This document shows, piece by piece, positions 43,013 through 53,486 of a stretch of 64,000 nucleotides of DNA. Below the pieces are notes generated by a model. It saw nothing but the letters and a program-made list of their open reading frames with translations, did not search any database and had not been told where the DNA came from. The stretch's first letter is position 1, and each line of letters opens with the position of its first letter. Source of the DNA: Eremothecium cymbalariae DBVPG#7215 (lineage: Eukaryota; Ascomycota; Saccharomycetes; Saccharomycetales; Saccharomycetaceae); assembly GCF_000235365.1 (NCBI RefSeq), contig NC_016454.1:558001-622000 (forward strand), read 5' to 3'. The position numbers and the translations under genes were made by a program.

Positions 43013-43216
43013 ATTAGTTGATTCTTAAAGCCTATGTATTCATACCTCAAGTTTAAATAATCTATGGGATATGGATTAATAATAATAATAATAAAAATAA
43101 AATATGTGCGTTTTCTTTTTTTTACATTGCAGCTTTTCTAGCAATTCAAAAAGTATTTTCGGTGGTTTTGTTCCATCCCTCCCCCTCTTCTCTTCTCTGT
43201 CTTCCCCCCCTCCTTC

Positions 43217-44260
43217 TCATGGTGTAGTCTCGCAAGGAGAACCGTTGTTACTCGAGGTTGCCTCAGTTACAACATCATCTTCGTCTTCGTCTTCGTCTTC
43301 GTCTTCATCTTCATCTTCATCTTCTTCATCCTCTTCATCATCGTCATTTGGAGACAAGAACGATGGTTCTTTTTCTGGGTCCCATAGAGCGATAGCAATA
43401 TTATTTGTGGCGAACGTTACACCCGAAACAATCGGTAGAATCTCTAAACAGCTGGCTACTATCCCAAATGCCAGGTATTGCCCGAAATTGTCGTAAAATC
43501 TTTCTTCTCTTTGTAAGTTGTTGAAGCCCTTCAATCTCAAATACTTTGCTAGGTAAAGTCTGGTAACGAATGGCGCTATAATTATGTTGAACATAATGGG
43601 ACCAACTAGGGGGATCGCAGACACCAACAACAACACGCCCATGGAAACTGCACCAACAATATATTCAACAGTCTTCCATGGGAAATGGTTTATCCAAAAG
43701 TATGGAGTATCAAGAGGATAAAACAACTTCACAGGAGTAGGAGGATCTTGTAACAATTCTATATTCCCATTGACCTTTAATGCGTTTTTCAATGAAAACT
43801 TGGAAACTTGTGTCATTCTTAAAACCATCATCGTAAGGTTATTGGTATGTAGCAACATATGTGCCCAAGCGATAACAATACCAGCAGGCCCCAAAATCAC
43901 AGAAAGACCCAAATAAATTGGGAATATCGTCAGAAAATAAACAAACGTGACAACACTGTACAATATTGCATATACCAAAAATGTACCCAAATTCATGGCA
44001 AAATACCGCCGTGTAGTGAAACTCCTAATAAATGCCCTTACAGGATACCTGTAAACCTGATCACGGAAAAAATCAGGTGTGGCATTTGTTGCAATATTCG
44101 TCGCTCTACTCGTAACAAGCAGAATCCTATCTTGCACAAACCCAACGCTCAACTCTTTAATCCCCATGGGAACCTCTTCAATTGGCTGGAACTCTTGCCC
44201 CCCATATTTATAGATGGCCCCACTAATTGCAGATATTAATAAAGAACCTGCAAACGACAT
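43217..44260 (-). CDS. RRT8/LDS-like multispanning membrane protein
   Basis: The first in-frame ATG at 44260 gives 347 residues. An upstream open stretch of 18 codons to 44314 lacks an ATG and is preceded by an in-frame TAA. Several hydrophobic segments lie at about 70-115, 190-230 and 270-300, with the conserved-looking LGPAGIVIAWAHMLLHTNN between them. The layout resembles the Rrt8/Lds1/Lds2 family of S. cerevisiae, lipid-droplet proteins linked to spore-wall assembly (EI24-like fold). The C-terminal tail is a run of Asp/Glu (about 305-325) coded by GAA/GAC-type repeats, followed by a short polar end. The family call is from pattern memory; sporulation relevance is inferred. The N-terminus may be misassigned. 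Confidence 0.6.
   Translation of the reverse strand: MSFAGSLLISAISGAIYKYGGQEFQPIEEVPMGIKELSVGFVQDRILLVTSRATNIATNATPDFFRDQVYRYPVRAFIRSFTTRRYFAMNLGTFLVYAILYSVVTFVYFLTIFPIYLGLSVILGPAGIVIAWAHMLLHTNNLTMMVLRMTQVSKFSLKNALKVNGNIELLQDPPTPVKLFYPLDTPYFWINHFPWKTVEYIVGAVSMGVLLLVSAIPLVGPIMFNIIIAPFVTRLYLAKYLRLKGFNNLQREERFYDNFGQYLAFGIVASCLEILPIVSGVTFATNNIAIALWDPEKEPSFLSPNDDDEEDEEDEDEDEDEDEDEDEDDVVTEATSSNNGSPCETTP
43273..43351. repeat. Trinucleotide microsatellite inside the acidic tail
   Basis: On the plus strand TCT/TCA/TCG triplets (CTTCGTCTTCGTCTTC and CTTCATCTTCATCTTC) run for about 80 bp. They encode the Asp/Glu run of the overlapping minus-strand gene, so its length is likely variable between strains. 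Confidence 0.85.
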
Positions 44261-45269
44261 CCTGAGTAACTTCCTGATTGCGCCTGAATTGTTCGTACCA
44301 AAAGGGTTCAACAAGAAGGTAACTTACTGGAACTATAAATCATGCTTATTTATACATCACTTTTTTGTTTTTTGAAAATAGCCGCCCAACGTCTAAAAGT
44401 CAATTTAGATCCCAAAACATACAGACACAAAAAAATATTCCAACGCCAGTTAAAAGAAAAACGTCACCAGATATCAACCCTATATCTTCTCTCTAACACT
44501 ATATATACCTATGCTTACCTGCCTTCAATCCTTATAGATCACCATGTCAAAACTCTTTGTAACACGTTTTATTTGTTCCCACTTTGTTTGTTTTTTACAT
44601 TCAAATGTGTAATTATACATTATAAAAAACATATTTTGTAAAAACCACCTTAGTATACTACACCCAGCAGCTAAATGCAATAATATCCATAACGATCGAT
44701 CAAAACGATCGCCGTTCCATCCTATTTCTTTAAACTCTAAACTAAATGGTTTTTTGGCGTCTTGGCTAGATCATATCTATCGGGGTCCACGGAGATTTTC
44801 GTCGAAGCCGCTCGGCCACTCCGCCACTCGTTAACTTGGTTATGTAAGCGCATTTGTCTTTCCTCGAAGAAAACGAAGCCAAATATATTTTGACAAAAAG
44901 AAATGCCTTTTTTCCCTCTTCCCAATGTATTGTCCTCAGTGTCTGCGTGTTCAGCTGCTTTGAAACCCTTACTTCATGTCCCTTTCAGATACGGCTTGCT
45001 ATGAACGCCAGACGGATAGTGACGTTAAGTCACAAAAATGGTCACAAAAGGATTCTACATAGGCAAGTTGAACAGTATGTTTCTTTTTGATATACTATTT
45101 CAATATTAGATATAGCAACACATACCTGCACGTATATTAGAAAATCTTTCATCTTTAGTTGGTTGGTTATAAAGGCAGGTAGTATGATGCTATGATAATT
45201 TGTTAGGTTTTCCTTTTAATTTACTTTATATTTTTTTGGTTTTAGTTTAATACTGTAAAACCAGTAACT
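44261..45269. other. Divergent promoter region, RRT8-like / APE3
   Basis: There is 1 kb without a gene. CGATCGATCAAAACGATCG (about 44692-44711) is a small inverted motif. A tRNA-like 5' half near 44767-44827 is noted under rejected items. Confidence 0.5.
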
Positions 45270-46832
45270 ATGAGGTATTTTCGGTTATTTTGGACATTTA
45301 TTGTGGGCGTCAATGCTCTTGTTTTACCTTTGGATTCCAACGAGTCAGGCAAGGTAGGGAAGAGTATCAGGAGTGGTCTTGGCAGGCTGCGCCATTTTTC
45401 ATCTGGCTTCAAGGACGATTATAGTTCAAAGCCAATGGTTGATTCTGAGGAGTTGCAAAAGGCAATTACCAAACAGGAGTTGAATTCTAGTGTTTGGGAT
45501 CTTTGGGATGCCTCGAATGCGTCCGTTGCTACAATAGGGCATAGGACGCGTGTAATTGGCTCCCCTGGACATATTGGTACTCTTGATTTTATCTTGAAGG
45601 AATTATCAAAGTTGGAAGACTATTATAACGTTTCAGTCCAACATTTTACAGCCTTTTCAGGTAATATCAAGTCGGCCAACTTAACGTTCAGTAATGGAAC
45701 GGATATTGAAGATTCTCTGCCCATGACATTTTCCCCATCCGTTGAAGGATTTACAGGCAAGCTCGTTCAGGTGCCTAATGCTGGATGTGAGAACTCAGAT
45801 TATAGCAATTTAAATTTGAGTTCAGAGTCGATCGCCTTACTTGAAAGAGGAGCTTGCAGTTTTATTGCAAAAAGCAATTTGGCTGGATCGCACGGATTCA
45901 AAGCTATGGTGGTCTATGATAACGTCGAAGCCGCTGAGCCGTTTCGTGGATCTTTAAATGATCAGGGAAATAACACTGTACCAGGTTTTGGTGTGACACG
46001 TACTCTTGGTCATATCTTACTCAGTGAAATATCCAATGATCCTGATTTCTCATTATTCTTTAGTATGGACTCCACTTTGGAGATCACAAACACGACTAAT
46101 ATTATCGCCGACACCAAGCACGGTGATCCTAACAATATCGTTTCATTGGGGGCTCACTCAGACTCTGTTCTAGCTGGCGCCGGAATCAACGATGATGGAT
46201 CCGGAACGATTTCGTTGTTGACTGTTGCTAAACATTTACGCAACTACCAGGTCAAAAACAAAGTCCGTTTTGCTTGGTGGTCGGCCGAAGAAGAGGGCTT
46301 AATTGGTTCTAATTATTATGTTAGTCAATTAACCCCTGAAGAGAATCAGAAGATAAGATTATTTATGGACTACGACATGATGGCATCGCCTAACTATGAA
46401 TACCAAGTTTATGACGCCAACAACTCTGCTAATCCGGTCGGCTCTGAGGAGTTGAAGAACTTATATATTGACTATTATGTGTCACATGACTTACCTTATG
46501 TTCTAATTCCATTCGATGGCAGGTCTGATTATGTTGGTTTCATCGAAAACGGAATTCCAGGTGGAGGTGTCACCACTGGGGCTGAAATGTTGAACGCTAA
46601 AAATGGCATAGCATATGATGTGTGCTATCACCAATTATGCGATGACACTAATAACTTAGCCTGGGATGCGTTCATGGTGAATACCAGGTTGATTGCTCAT
46701 TCTGTGGCCACCTATGCCAAATCGTTAGATGGGTTTCCAGAAATACAACAAGATTCCACGGTAATCAGCTCCTTTCACTCTTCTAATAAGGCTCCGTTGT
46801 TTCAATACAGGGGTAGTCAATTGGTCTATTAA
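45270..46832 (+). CDS. APE3: Vacuolar aminopeptidase Y
   Basis: Ape3 is a vacuolar zinc aminopeptidase (M28) that removes N-terminal basic and other residues. It has 520 residues, against 537 in S. cerevisiae. A signal peptide spans about 1-17 (MRYFRLFWTFIVGVNAL), followed by a propeptide. A PA domain lies at about 140-260 (LLERGACSFIAKSNLA), then the catalytic part. Visible are GAHSDSVLAGAGINDDGSG (zinc His and Asp), WWSAEEEGLIGSNYY (catalytic Glu and zinc Glu), FMDYDMMASP (zinc Asp) and CYHQLCDD (zinc His). NXS/T sequons are frequent, as expected for a secretory-route protein. It converges on JEM1 over 222 bp and sits in the stretch inserted between PSF2 and JEM1 relative to S. cerevisiae. 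Confidence 0.94.
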   Translation: MRYFRLFWTFIVGVNALVLPLDSNESGKVGKSIRSGLGRLRHFSSGFKDDYSSKPMVDSEELQKAITKQELNSSVWDLWDASNASVATIGHRTRVIGSPGHIGTLDFILKELSKLEDYYNVSVQHFTAFSGNIKSANLTFSNGTDIEDSLPMTFSPSVEGFTGKLVQVPNAGCENSDYSNLNLSSESIALLERGACSFIAKSNLAGSHGFKAMVVYDNVEAAEPFRGSLNDQGNNTVPGFGVTRTLGHILLSEISNDPDFSLFFSMDSTLEITNTTNIIADTKHGDPNNIVSLGAHSDSVLAGAGINDDGSGTISLLTVAKHLRNYQVKNKVRFAWWSAEEEGLIGSNYYVSQLTPEENQKIRLFMDYDMMASPNYEYQVYDANNSANPVGSEELKNLYIDYYVSHDLPYVLIPFDGRSDYVGFIENGIPGGGVTTGAEMLNAKNGIAYDVCYHQLCDDTNNLAWDAFMVNTRLIAHSVATYAKSLDGFPEIQQDSTVISSFHSSNKAPLFQYRGSQLVY

Positions 46833-47054
46833 GTTCTTATGAATTTATTGTTCTCACCCAAACTTATTTCCTTATGCACTAGGCAAGATATATATTCGGT
46901 ACGTTACACTAACTAAAACTTTTCGTAATGTCAATGTTTATAATATAGACAGTTTCTGCCTTATGTAAGAAGTTGGTTTTTTGTTCTTTTTCGTTTGATT
47001 ACCATTTCCGTATCTCCTAGTTATAAAAAGCTGCATCAGATATGTTGCTTAACC

Positions 47055-48929
47055 TTATTTGCTTCTATTAGGGCCTCCATTACCGAAATTGAAGGAAAAC
47101 TTAGGGCTATCGAAGATTTTAAATCCACCTTTTCTCCCTCTACCGAAATTGAATTGCGGAGGAGCTTGTTGCGAACCGCGGAACCTCTGATTGCTAGCCC
47201 CTTCAGAACGAACCATATCGTATTCTTTACGTTTAGAATCATCTCTTAACGTTTCATAAGCTTCATTAATTGCTGACATCTTTTCATCTACCTTAAGTCT
47301 TTCTTCCTGTGATAGCTGACCCTGTTTGTCCGGATGATACTTCTTAGTCAGTTGTAGATAAGCTCTCCTGATATCTTTATTGTTGGCATTTTTGGAAACA
47401 CCTAGCTCTTTGTAATAATCTTTCTTACTATAATCATTATTACGTTGCTGCTGTTGTTGGTGGTGCTGTTGGTGGTGCTGTTGCTGTTGCTGTTGCTGTT
47501 GGTGGTGATATTGTTGCTGTTTATTTTGCATTAGCTTCTTATTCAATAGTGTAATAATTTTGTTAACAAATTTGTTGCCACATTTAGTGACGTTATGAGT
47601 TTTAATGAACTTCTCAATTAGAAGCCAATGCTCCATAGTATCAGCTTGTGAATTCACGTGTTCAAACGAAACCAGTCTATCAGAGATAGCGCCAACCAAA
47701 TGGAATGCAAGATGTGGATACGTATCAAAGGCAGCCTTTAGAATCTCATAGATGCCGTTTGTAGAATCCATCTTGGACATGTAGCGCTTAAGATGCTTAT
47801 ATTCATCACTTGTTAAAACCTGTTTCAGCACCCGGTCACAGTATTTAGCCGAGGTCTTTAACTGCGACTTCATATCAAAAGCAAGACAGATTTGGATATC
47901 CAGAGCTGTTTGAAATTCTGTCCGAGCCTCTTGGTTATTGATACTGTTAATCTGCCTTGAAGATAAAGGAGGATTGTTGACTAGATCTGCTAGTTGATCA
48001 TCAGAAAACTTTTGGATAAACAAATAGTTGTTTTTAGAAAATAGAGCACTATTCTTTCCCAATAGAGGCTTCTTAGATTTAAAGATAAATTCAATAATAT
48101 CTTTGTAATCAGAAGGTTTTAAAGCGCAATAGTCCTCCAATGTAGACAAAGAATATGAAGAAATTTTTATGCTCTTGTTCCATTTGTTCCATATTTGCAT
48201 CATGTCCCTACAAGGCTTATAATCCATATCAATAGCTAAACACTGTTTTAAATTTGAAACTGGTTGGGAGTTTAATATAAACCATTGGATGGTTGCCAGA
48301 TGACAATGTAAATTAAGCCTGTCCGATAAAGTTATATTTGTAGAATGCTTGTCCAAAAGCATTTGGTAGTTTCCTGCAACTGCCTGAGCTGTATTTAGAT
48401 CAAAGGAATCGCTCAAATCATCAAGTAGGATATCTGTGTAATCAACTATTAATTGCTGATTCAATGGAGAAATAGCAGCAAGTTCCATATACACTTGATT
48501 CAAATCAACAGCTTTATCTAACTTCAATCGTTCCAATAAGCTAAAATATTCTATCTTATCTTCATCTTCATCATCAATATTGTTCCACTTACCAAATTTC
48601 TTGTATAGGTCTCGCAATCTGGCGTCACTCAATTTCTGAAATGGAGACTCCTCAGTAGGCGAAACATGTTCAAACGAATGCATCGCCCTCAACTCCTGAC
48701 CTAATAATAGCTGCACAACACCTATCTTATAATATACCTCGCTCTTCAACCGGACCCATTCATCTCCCTCGCATTGTTCAATTGCCGACAATAAACCTTG
48801 ATAGGTAGGCAGAGCCCTTTTGTCTATACGTTGTTCGTTAAGGAGATTCCTTGTCTTGTTAAGATCACATTCAGTCCTACGACCAATAGCCAGCAAAGCA
48901 AATACAAGACATATAAGCAACCTCAACAT
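47055..48929 (-). CDS. JEM1: ER lumenal J-protein Jem1
   Basis: Jem1 is a DnaJ-type co-chaperone of BiP/Kar2 in the ER, needed for nuclear fusion in mating and for ER-associated degradation. It has 624 residues, against 645 in S. cerevisiae. An N-terminal hydrophobic signal (MLRLLICLVFALLAIG) leads to a helical TPR-like body, then a Gln/His tract (about 463-490), then the J domain (504-571) with the HPD motif at 532-534, and a Gly/Phe/Lys-rich tail. The HPD is intact. Its position between PSF2 and SMC3 is ancestral, though both flanks carry inserted genes here. Confidence 0.93.
   Translation of the reverse strand: MLRLLICLVFALLAIGRRTECDLNKTRNLLNEQRIDKRALPTYQGLLSAIEQCEGDEWVRLKSEVYYKIGVVQLLLGQELRAMHSFEHVSPTEESPFQKLSDARLRDLYKKFGKWNNIDDEDEDKIEYFSLLERLKLDKAVDLNQVYMELAAISPLNQQLIVDYTDILLDDLSDSFDLNTAQAVAGNYQMLLDKHSTNITLSDRLNLHCHLATIQWFILNSQPVSNLKQCLAIDMDYKPCRDMMQIWNKWNKSIKISSYSLSTLEDYCALKPSDYKDIIEFIFKSKKPLLGKNSALFSKNNYLFIQKFSDDQLADLVNNPPLSSRQINSINNQEARTEFQTALDIQICLAFDMKSQLKTSAKYCDRVLKQVLTSDEYKHLKRYMSKMDSTNGIYEILKAAFDTYPHLAFHLVGAISDRLVSFEHVNSQADTMEHWLLIEKFIKTHNVTKCGNKFVNKIITLLNKKLMQNKQQQYHHQQQQQQQQHHQQHHQQQQQRNNDYSKKDYYKELGVSKNANNKDIRRAYLQLTKKYHPDKQGQLSQEERLKVDEKMSAINEAYETLRDDSKRKEYDMVRSEGASNQRFRGSQQAPPQFNFGRGRKGGFKIFDSPKFSFNFGNGGPNRSK
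47448..47528. repeat. Gln/His trinucleotide tract in JEM1
   Basis: On the plus strand TTG/CTG/GTG triplets (such as GTTGCTGTTGCTGTTGCTG) encode about 27 Gln/His residues in the JEM1 protein, directly before its J domain. It is probably length-variable. Confidence 0.85.
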
Positions 48930-49375
48930 AACGATAAGAGTGGTTTTCTGGAAATTATTGACTTACAGGAAGGTATGTGTGTTGAAGGGTGGTTATTAGC
49001 GGCTTAACTAGTTCTGCTCTTTATCATACGTTGTCTGTTGGTCAATGCCTGGAATGTTTAAAAAAGGACAGACTTTTCCGAAAGTTCATACATTAACAGG
49101 AATAAATCAAAAATGACTTCACCCTAAAGACCTAGAACTTCGGAGACTCAAGAACAACAACTATGAAACTATTTTCTCCCTGCTGCACTGGCATAATCAA
49201 TACGAGAAGGGCTTAGTCATACATAATTTCGCAATCAAAGTCTTCTTGCGATTAACAAAGAAGCTTGTGATGTAATATTTTTCACTTGAGGGCCATTATT
49301 CCTGCTAAAGATCTTGTGTTACACAAATTTATATTATCTTAAATAAGGTTAAATACAACAACCTTTATAAATAAA
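48930..49375. other. Intergenic region JEM1-BNA3
   Basis: There are 0.45 kb. It is the promoter of JEM1 (to the left) and the 3' region of the aminotransferase gene (to the right). I see no unfolded-protein element that I would trust and no gene. Confidence 0.45.
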
Positions 49376-50663
49376 TCATAAATATTCTTTCAAGGTTCTC
49401 AATCTGTTAGCTGCTTTTTCCAAGTATTCGTTTTCTTTACAAACAGCAAATCTCAATAACGTCTCAGCTTCCTTTACATGTTCTGGGAGATAAAAGTCAG
49501 TGCAAGGCAAGCAAATCAAACCTATTTCTTTGATTAACCAATGTGAGATGCGGAAGTCTTTTTCCCTGGTCATTAGGTCTTGTGGAAATGGATAACCCTC
49601 AAGGGATTTTAAGCTTCGAAAAGTCAACAACAATAAAGTAAGAACCTTCTGGAACTGTGTATGGCATCCCCAACTCTTCAAAGACACTAGTGAGGATTTC
49701 AACCTTCTCTATGTAGTCTTTTCTCATTCTATCAAAATAGTCGGAGTTCAATGCTATGTCAATTGCATGCGCACAAGCCAACTGAGGGGGAGAAGGAGAG
49801 CTAAAACAGATTTTGATATGAGCACTAGATGCTAACTTCAATAACTCCACATTCTCAGATATAATCCAACCGATCCTCCAACCAGTTACAGCAAAAATCT
49901 TTCCCGCAGAGCCAATCGTCAAAGTAATGTTGCTGATTTCTGGAGAAAGAGAAGCCAACTTCACACATTCAGGTGTAAAGTACAAATTTTCATAAACTTC
50001 ATCAGAAATGATGTAGACGTTCTTCTCAACACAGATATTGCCAAGCGTTAACAACTCTTCACGTGTAAAAACTTTACCGGTAGGGTTATGTGGTGAATTA
50101 ATAATGACAGCTTTAGTTTTTTCACTTATTGCAGACCGGAATTGATCAAAGTCTAACGTCCATTCACTCCCTTTAGTGCGTCTGGTCTTCAAATCTTTCG
50201 GTGGAGTTAACGGAACATGTTTCACAATACCACCTAAAACCTTGATATTATAAATATACTGATCAAAAAAAGGTTCAAGAACAATCACTTCATCTCCAGG
50301 ATTCAACAATGACATCAAACAAGCAAAAATACCTACATTCGCACCAGTGGTAACCTGGATATTCTCAGGCTTCAATTGTTTCTTGTAAACAGGACTGTAA
50401 AGCTTGGATAACGCATCCACCAAAATAGGCTGCCCTCTGACAGGTGAATATTGATTAGCAGGTATATTTTCCAAAGCCTTCTTACCTTGTTCGGTCATAA
50501 ATTCTGGAGGAGCATATGAAAAGAAACCTTGACCAAGATTATAAAACTCAGAAAATTTATGGTTACCATCTCTAGCAGCTTCAGCTGCAGCCTCATTAGT
50601 CACAGTCCACACATCCTTCTTACTGTCACCACAGAAGTAAGCAGATCCGTTAATTTTAGTCAT
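49376..50663 (-). CDS. BNA3: Kynurenine aminotransferase Bna3, split by one frame change
   Basis: This PLP-dependent fold-type I aminotransferase makes kynurenic acid from kynurenine. The ATG at 50663 and the C-terminal frame ending at 49376 together give about 428 residues, against 444 in S. cerevisiae. Visible are FYNLGQGFFSYAPPEF, the NSPHNPTGKVF loop, SDEVYENL and the PLP lysine in GSAGKIFAVTGWRIGW. After KLKIP the first frame hits TGA (plus-strand complement 49599-49601). Skipping one T continues directly as EGYPFPQDL and on to a well-conserved C-terminus (RISHWLIKEIGLICLP, LLRFAVCKENEYL). The site reads ATC CCT TGA G. This needs a +1 shift, unlike the -1 cases elsewhere in the window. 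It is a frameshift mutation, an assembly error or stop-codon recoding. Confidence 0.85.
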
Positions 50664-51469
50664 AATATGTCTGTATGTGTTAATCCTTACCACTGCTCTT
50701 CTTATTCCGAAAAACGTTGTTCACTGGCCTGCATCAATCTTTGGCTGCTTGTGTACAATTAAACAGTTTATATATGTTTTTCTCTGAAACTGTTGATCAC
50801 TATAGTTTCTTCGAGAGCTTCGCAAATTCTTCAAACATTTGTAATCACCAACGAGCAAATGTTGAAAGTCAGAGGCTTGAGTGATTAGTATGTATTCTGA
50901 AGATCAGCATATACAGTTAAGTGGATTTCAACACCTTTTTTGGCGGCTAACGAGCGGTTTATCGTTGTTCTACCTTTAATTCAAAGATCATTTTGTATTC
51001 TGCTGCTTTTCTTGTCAGCATATTCCTTGATATGCAGACATATTAGTAATTGATGTGCATGATACATACATAGCATGATGCTGTGCACAAATGGTTGGTG
51101 ATTTTTATTCGGAGCGGGTAACATGTCAGCCGTACAACATCGCTACAGAGACTCTGGCGTGGCGTGTATGTATGTATACATACAAGCACAGCGCAATTCT
51201 TCTGCAAGTTTCTAATTTTGTGTGATATAGTGAGTCATGTAAAACAAAACATGAAATAGTACTGATAAAGTAATAACTAATGGTAGTTAATTGGAATGGC
51301 TTGATCGAAGGCATTAAAGTATGCGAACTTTGCTTTAGAAATGATTTAAGTACATAAACAGAGTACATATAACCCTCTGGTAAACGAGGTCTACGCACAT
51401 AAAACATTAAAAAAGGTTAGGTTATAAAACGATACACAAGAACTTCTCTCCTCCCCCACCTTTATAAAC
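50664..51469. other. Intergenic region BNA3-transporter
   Basis: There are 0.8 kb without a gene. An 8-bp inverted repeat, TGTATGTATACATACA (about 51168-51183), is the only structured element seen. Confidence 0.45.
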
Positions 51470-52749
51470 TTAAGACTCTACCCATTTCAATACAGAGATG
51501 GCACCAGAAACAACAAATATACTTGCCGGTAGGCATAGAATCACATAACTCCAGAACAATACGCCTGCCATCTCTGCTTCGAAAAACTCATTAATTTGGG
51601 TAATCTGCGTCAACTGAATGGCCGGCGGAGCAGCAGTTAATAGAAAACCAACAACTACAAAGATCGGATCGTCTAATATGCTGACTTTGACATATTTGAA
51701 ACATAGGGTTATTATCGGTAGTAGAAGAAGTGATGGGAGAATCATACGCGCTACAATGGATGCAATGACTAGTTTCTTGTAGTTATGCGATTTTTGCGGA
51801 GTTTCATAAGACGGATATAAGTTGGCGCCCAATATGACCAAGATTAAAGGGATAGAAATGTTACCCAACTGAATAATAGCACTGGTGAAAGTGTTATTGA
51901 TAAAGCCATTGTTGTCGAATAGCTCATGCTGTATTGGATGGATTGATGCAACGATAACAGCTAACAACATGGAATACAATGGCGGGTTCATAAAGTCGTT
52001 GATCTTGCCCAAAAATCGAAAAATCGTATTTTTATTTTATGAAACGAAGTCACAGTCTCAGAAGAAGTCTCGCTGCCATTGTCAAGCAAAGCCGGATTAT
52101 TACTATCCCCCAGAATCACCGTACCATCATTGGAAACCAGACCAACTGCAGTAGATTGTGACTCCAAAATAGAACTATGCGAATCGGAGTCCCGTTCTCC
52201 AGACCATTTCATTAGCTTGTTAAACCCCCACGTCCATCTTAACACCTGCCCAAACTGCTGCCAAATAAGCAGATACAAAATACCACGCGACGCAATATTA
52301 TCCTTGTTGTCGTTAGGAATCTGATCCCATTCCAACCCAGGCAACGTATACGCCAAAGCAAGCGTCAACGAAACCGGCAACGAATTACTATTACCAAAAA
52401 CTGCGTTAGCAACTACAAAATTCGTCTCGTCCACATCCAAATTAAGCAACCTAGCAACTAACTTCCCCGAAATAAATGCTATCCCCGTAGAAAGCGCATA
52501 AAAAACCGGAAGCACAGCAATCTCTAATATCTTCGCAATAGATAAAGACTTTGCTAACTTGCCAAATATTAAACAGGGCGTAAACACATCAACATTAATC
52601 GACGAAATAACTTTCTGCCCCTGTTTAGGTAACAACCCAGAATATGCACACCAGAACCCTGAAAACGCTACCAGCACAACCTGCAGCACGCCTTGAAAAG
52701 TGAGGTATGAAAGATTCCAAAATGAAAGCTTAGTTGCACCTACCTCCAT
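51470..52749 (-). CDS. ECM3/YNL095C-type auxin-efflux-carrier-like transporter, split frame
   Basis: This is a membrane transporter of the fungal branch of the auxin efflux carrier family. The first frame (52749-51988, 253 residues) holds N-terminal membrane helices with INVDVFTPCLIFGKLAKSL, the signature FGNSNSLPVSLTLALAY, and a polar central loop. The second frame (to 51470, about 180 residues) begins LGKINDFMNPPLYSMLLAV and has five further helices. Joined, it has about 426 residues. ECM3 and YNL095C are longer (over 600) because of a larger loop; YBR287W has a similar length. The change needs -1 in the overlap 51988-52040, most simply one base missing from a T5 run (A5 at 52011-52015 or 52019-52023 on the plus strand). 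Substrate is unknown. Confidence 0.8.
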
Positions 52750-53369
52750 AAATCAAATTATCACTAATATACTACTCACTCTTACGATTACTAAAAAAAA
52801 TCTCTCACAAACACGCTTACTTTGCAAATAGTAAAAAAATACTCTCCTTGCTCTAAATTTTTTCTCCGTTTTATCTCTCTTGTAACTCTCTTTCCTTTTA
52901 CTTCTTCTCTGTCAGCTCCTATGAATTATGATCTTGATAACTACTACCGATTCCTTCTAGTCTCGTAGTCAATCTTACCCTGAAAAATGAAACACAATTT
53001 ATATAAATCTCGCTCTCCCTGGATTCATTTATACCAACTGCACACCGTAATGTTTAGATGGGAAAACCCTAGGTTCTTTCCTTTCTTTCCGTTTTGTTGG
53101 GCAGGGCATACACTGCGTAGTTACACAATTTTCATCCTAAATAATAACCTGTTTTTCTACAAAAACCAGAAGAATTAGAATTCTTGATAAGGCCTGCAGC
53201 GTAGTCAGGGTCTTCAGGGTGTAGCACCCACTACCTATAACCGTAGGGACAATAGCAGAGGTCGTCGTCGTCGAGACGACGACGACGACGACGAGCGAAC
53301 GACGACCAACACAATATGGGATATGCTGCGGGAATCGTTTTTGTTCCTTCTGTGTGCACGTGTGTCAGG
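52750..53369. other. Transporter promoter and simple-repeat region
   Basis: There is no gene. An AT-rich leader is followed at 53261-53294 by a GTC run turning into a GAC run: 12-bp arms 53261-53272 and 53275-53286 are complementary around GA. Confidence 0.55.
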
Positions 53370-53461
53370 TGTCGAGGGCGCCTAGTGTAAAGTCACGTGC
53401 GGTAATGGATTGTTGAGGATGAGTTACTGTGTATATAGTCTTACCGATCAATTACCCTCTG
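53370..53461 (+). mobile_element. LTR relic, first copy upstream of tRNA-Leu(CAA)
   Basis: It starts TGTCGAGGGCGCCTAGTG, then GTCACGTG, TTACTGTGTATATAGTC and ATTACCCTCTG. It is a diverged version of the copy at 53487 and of 36164-36285, in the same order of blocks. Confidence 0.55.
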
Positions 53462-53486
53462 AAGGCGTTACCGGCAGATCACGTGA

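Noticed and set aside
44260..44343. Short upstream exon with GTAAGT for the RRT8-like gene
   Set aside because: An ATG at 44343 and a GTAAGT are present, but no TACTAAC branch point plus AG was found that would join frames sensibly.
44767..44827. tRNA-like 5' half (A-box TGGCCGAGCGG on the minus strand)
   Set aside because: There is no B-box, T arm or matching acceptor end; the A-box match alone is too weak.
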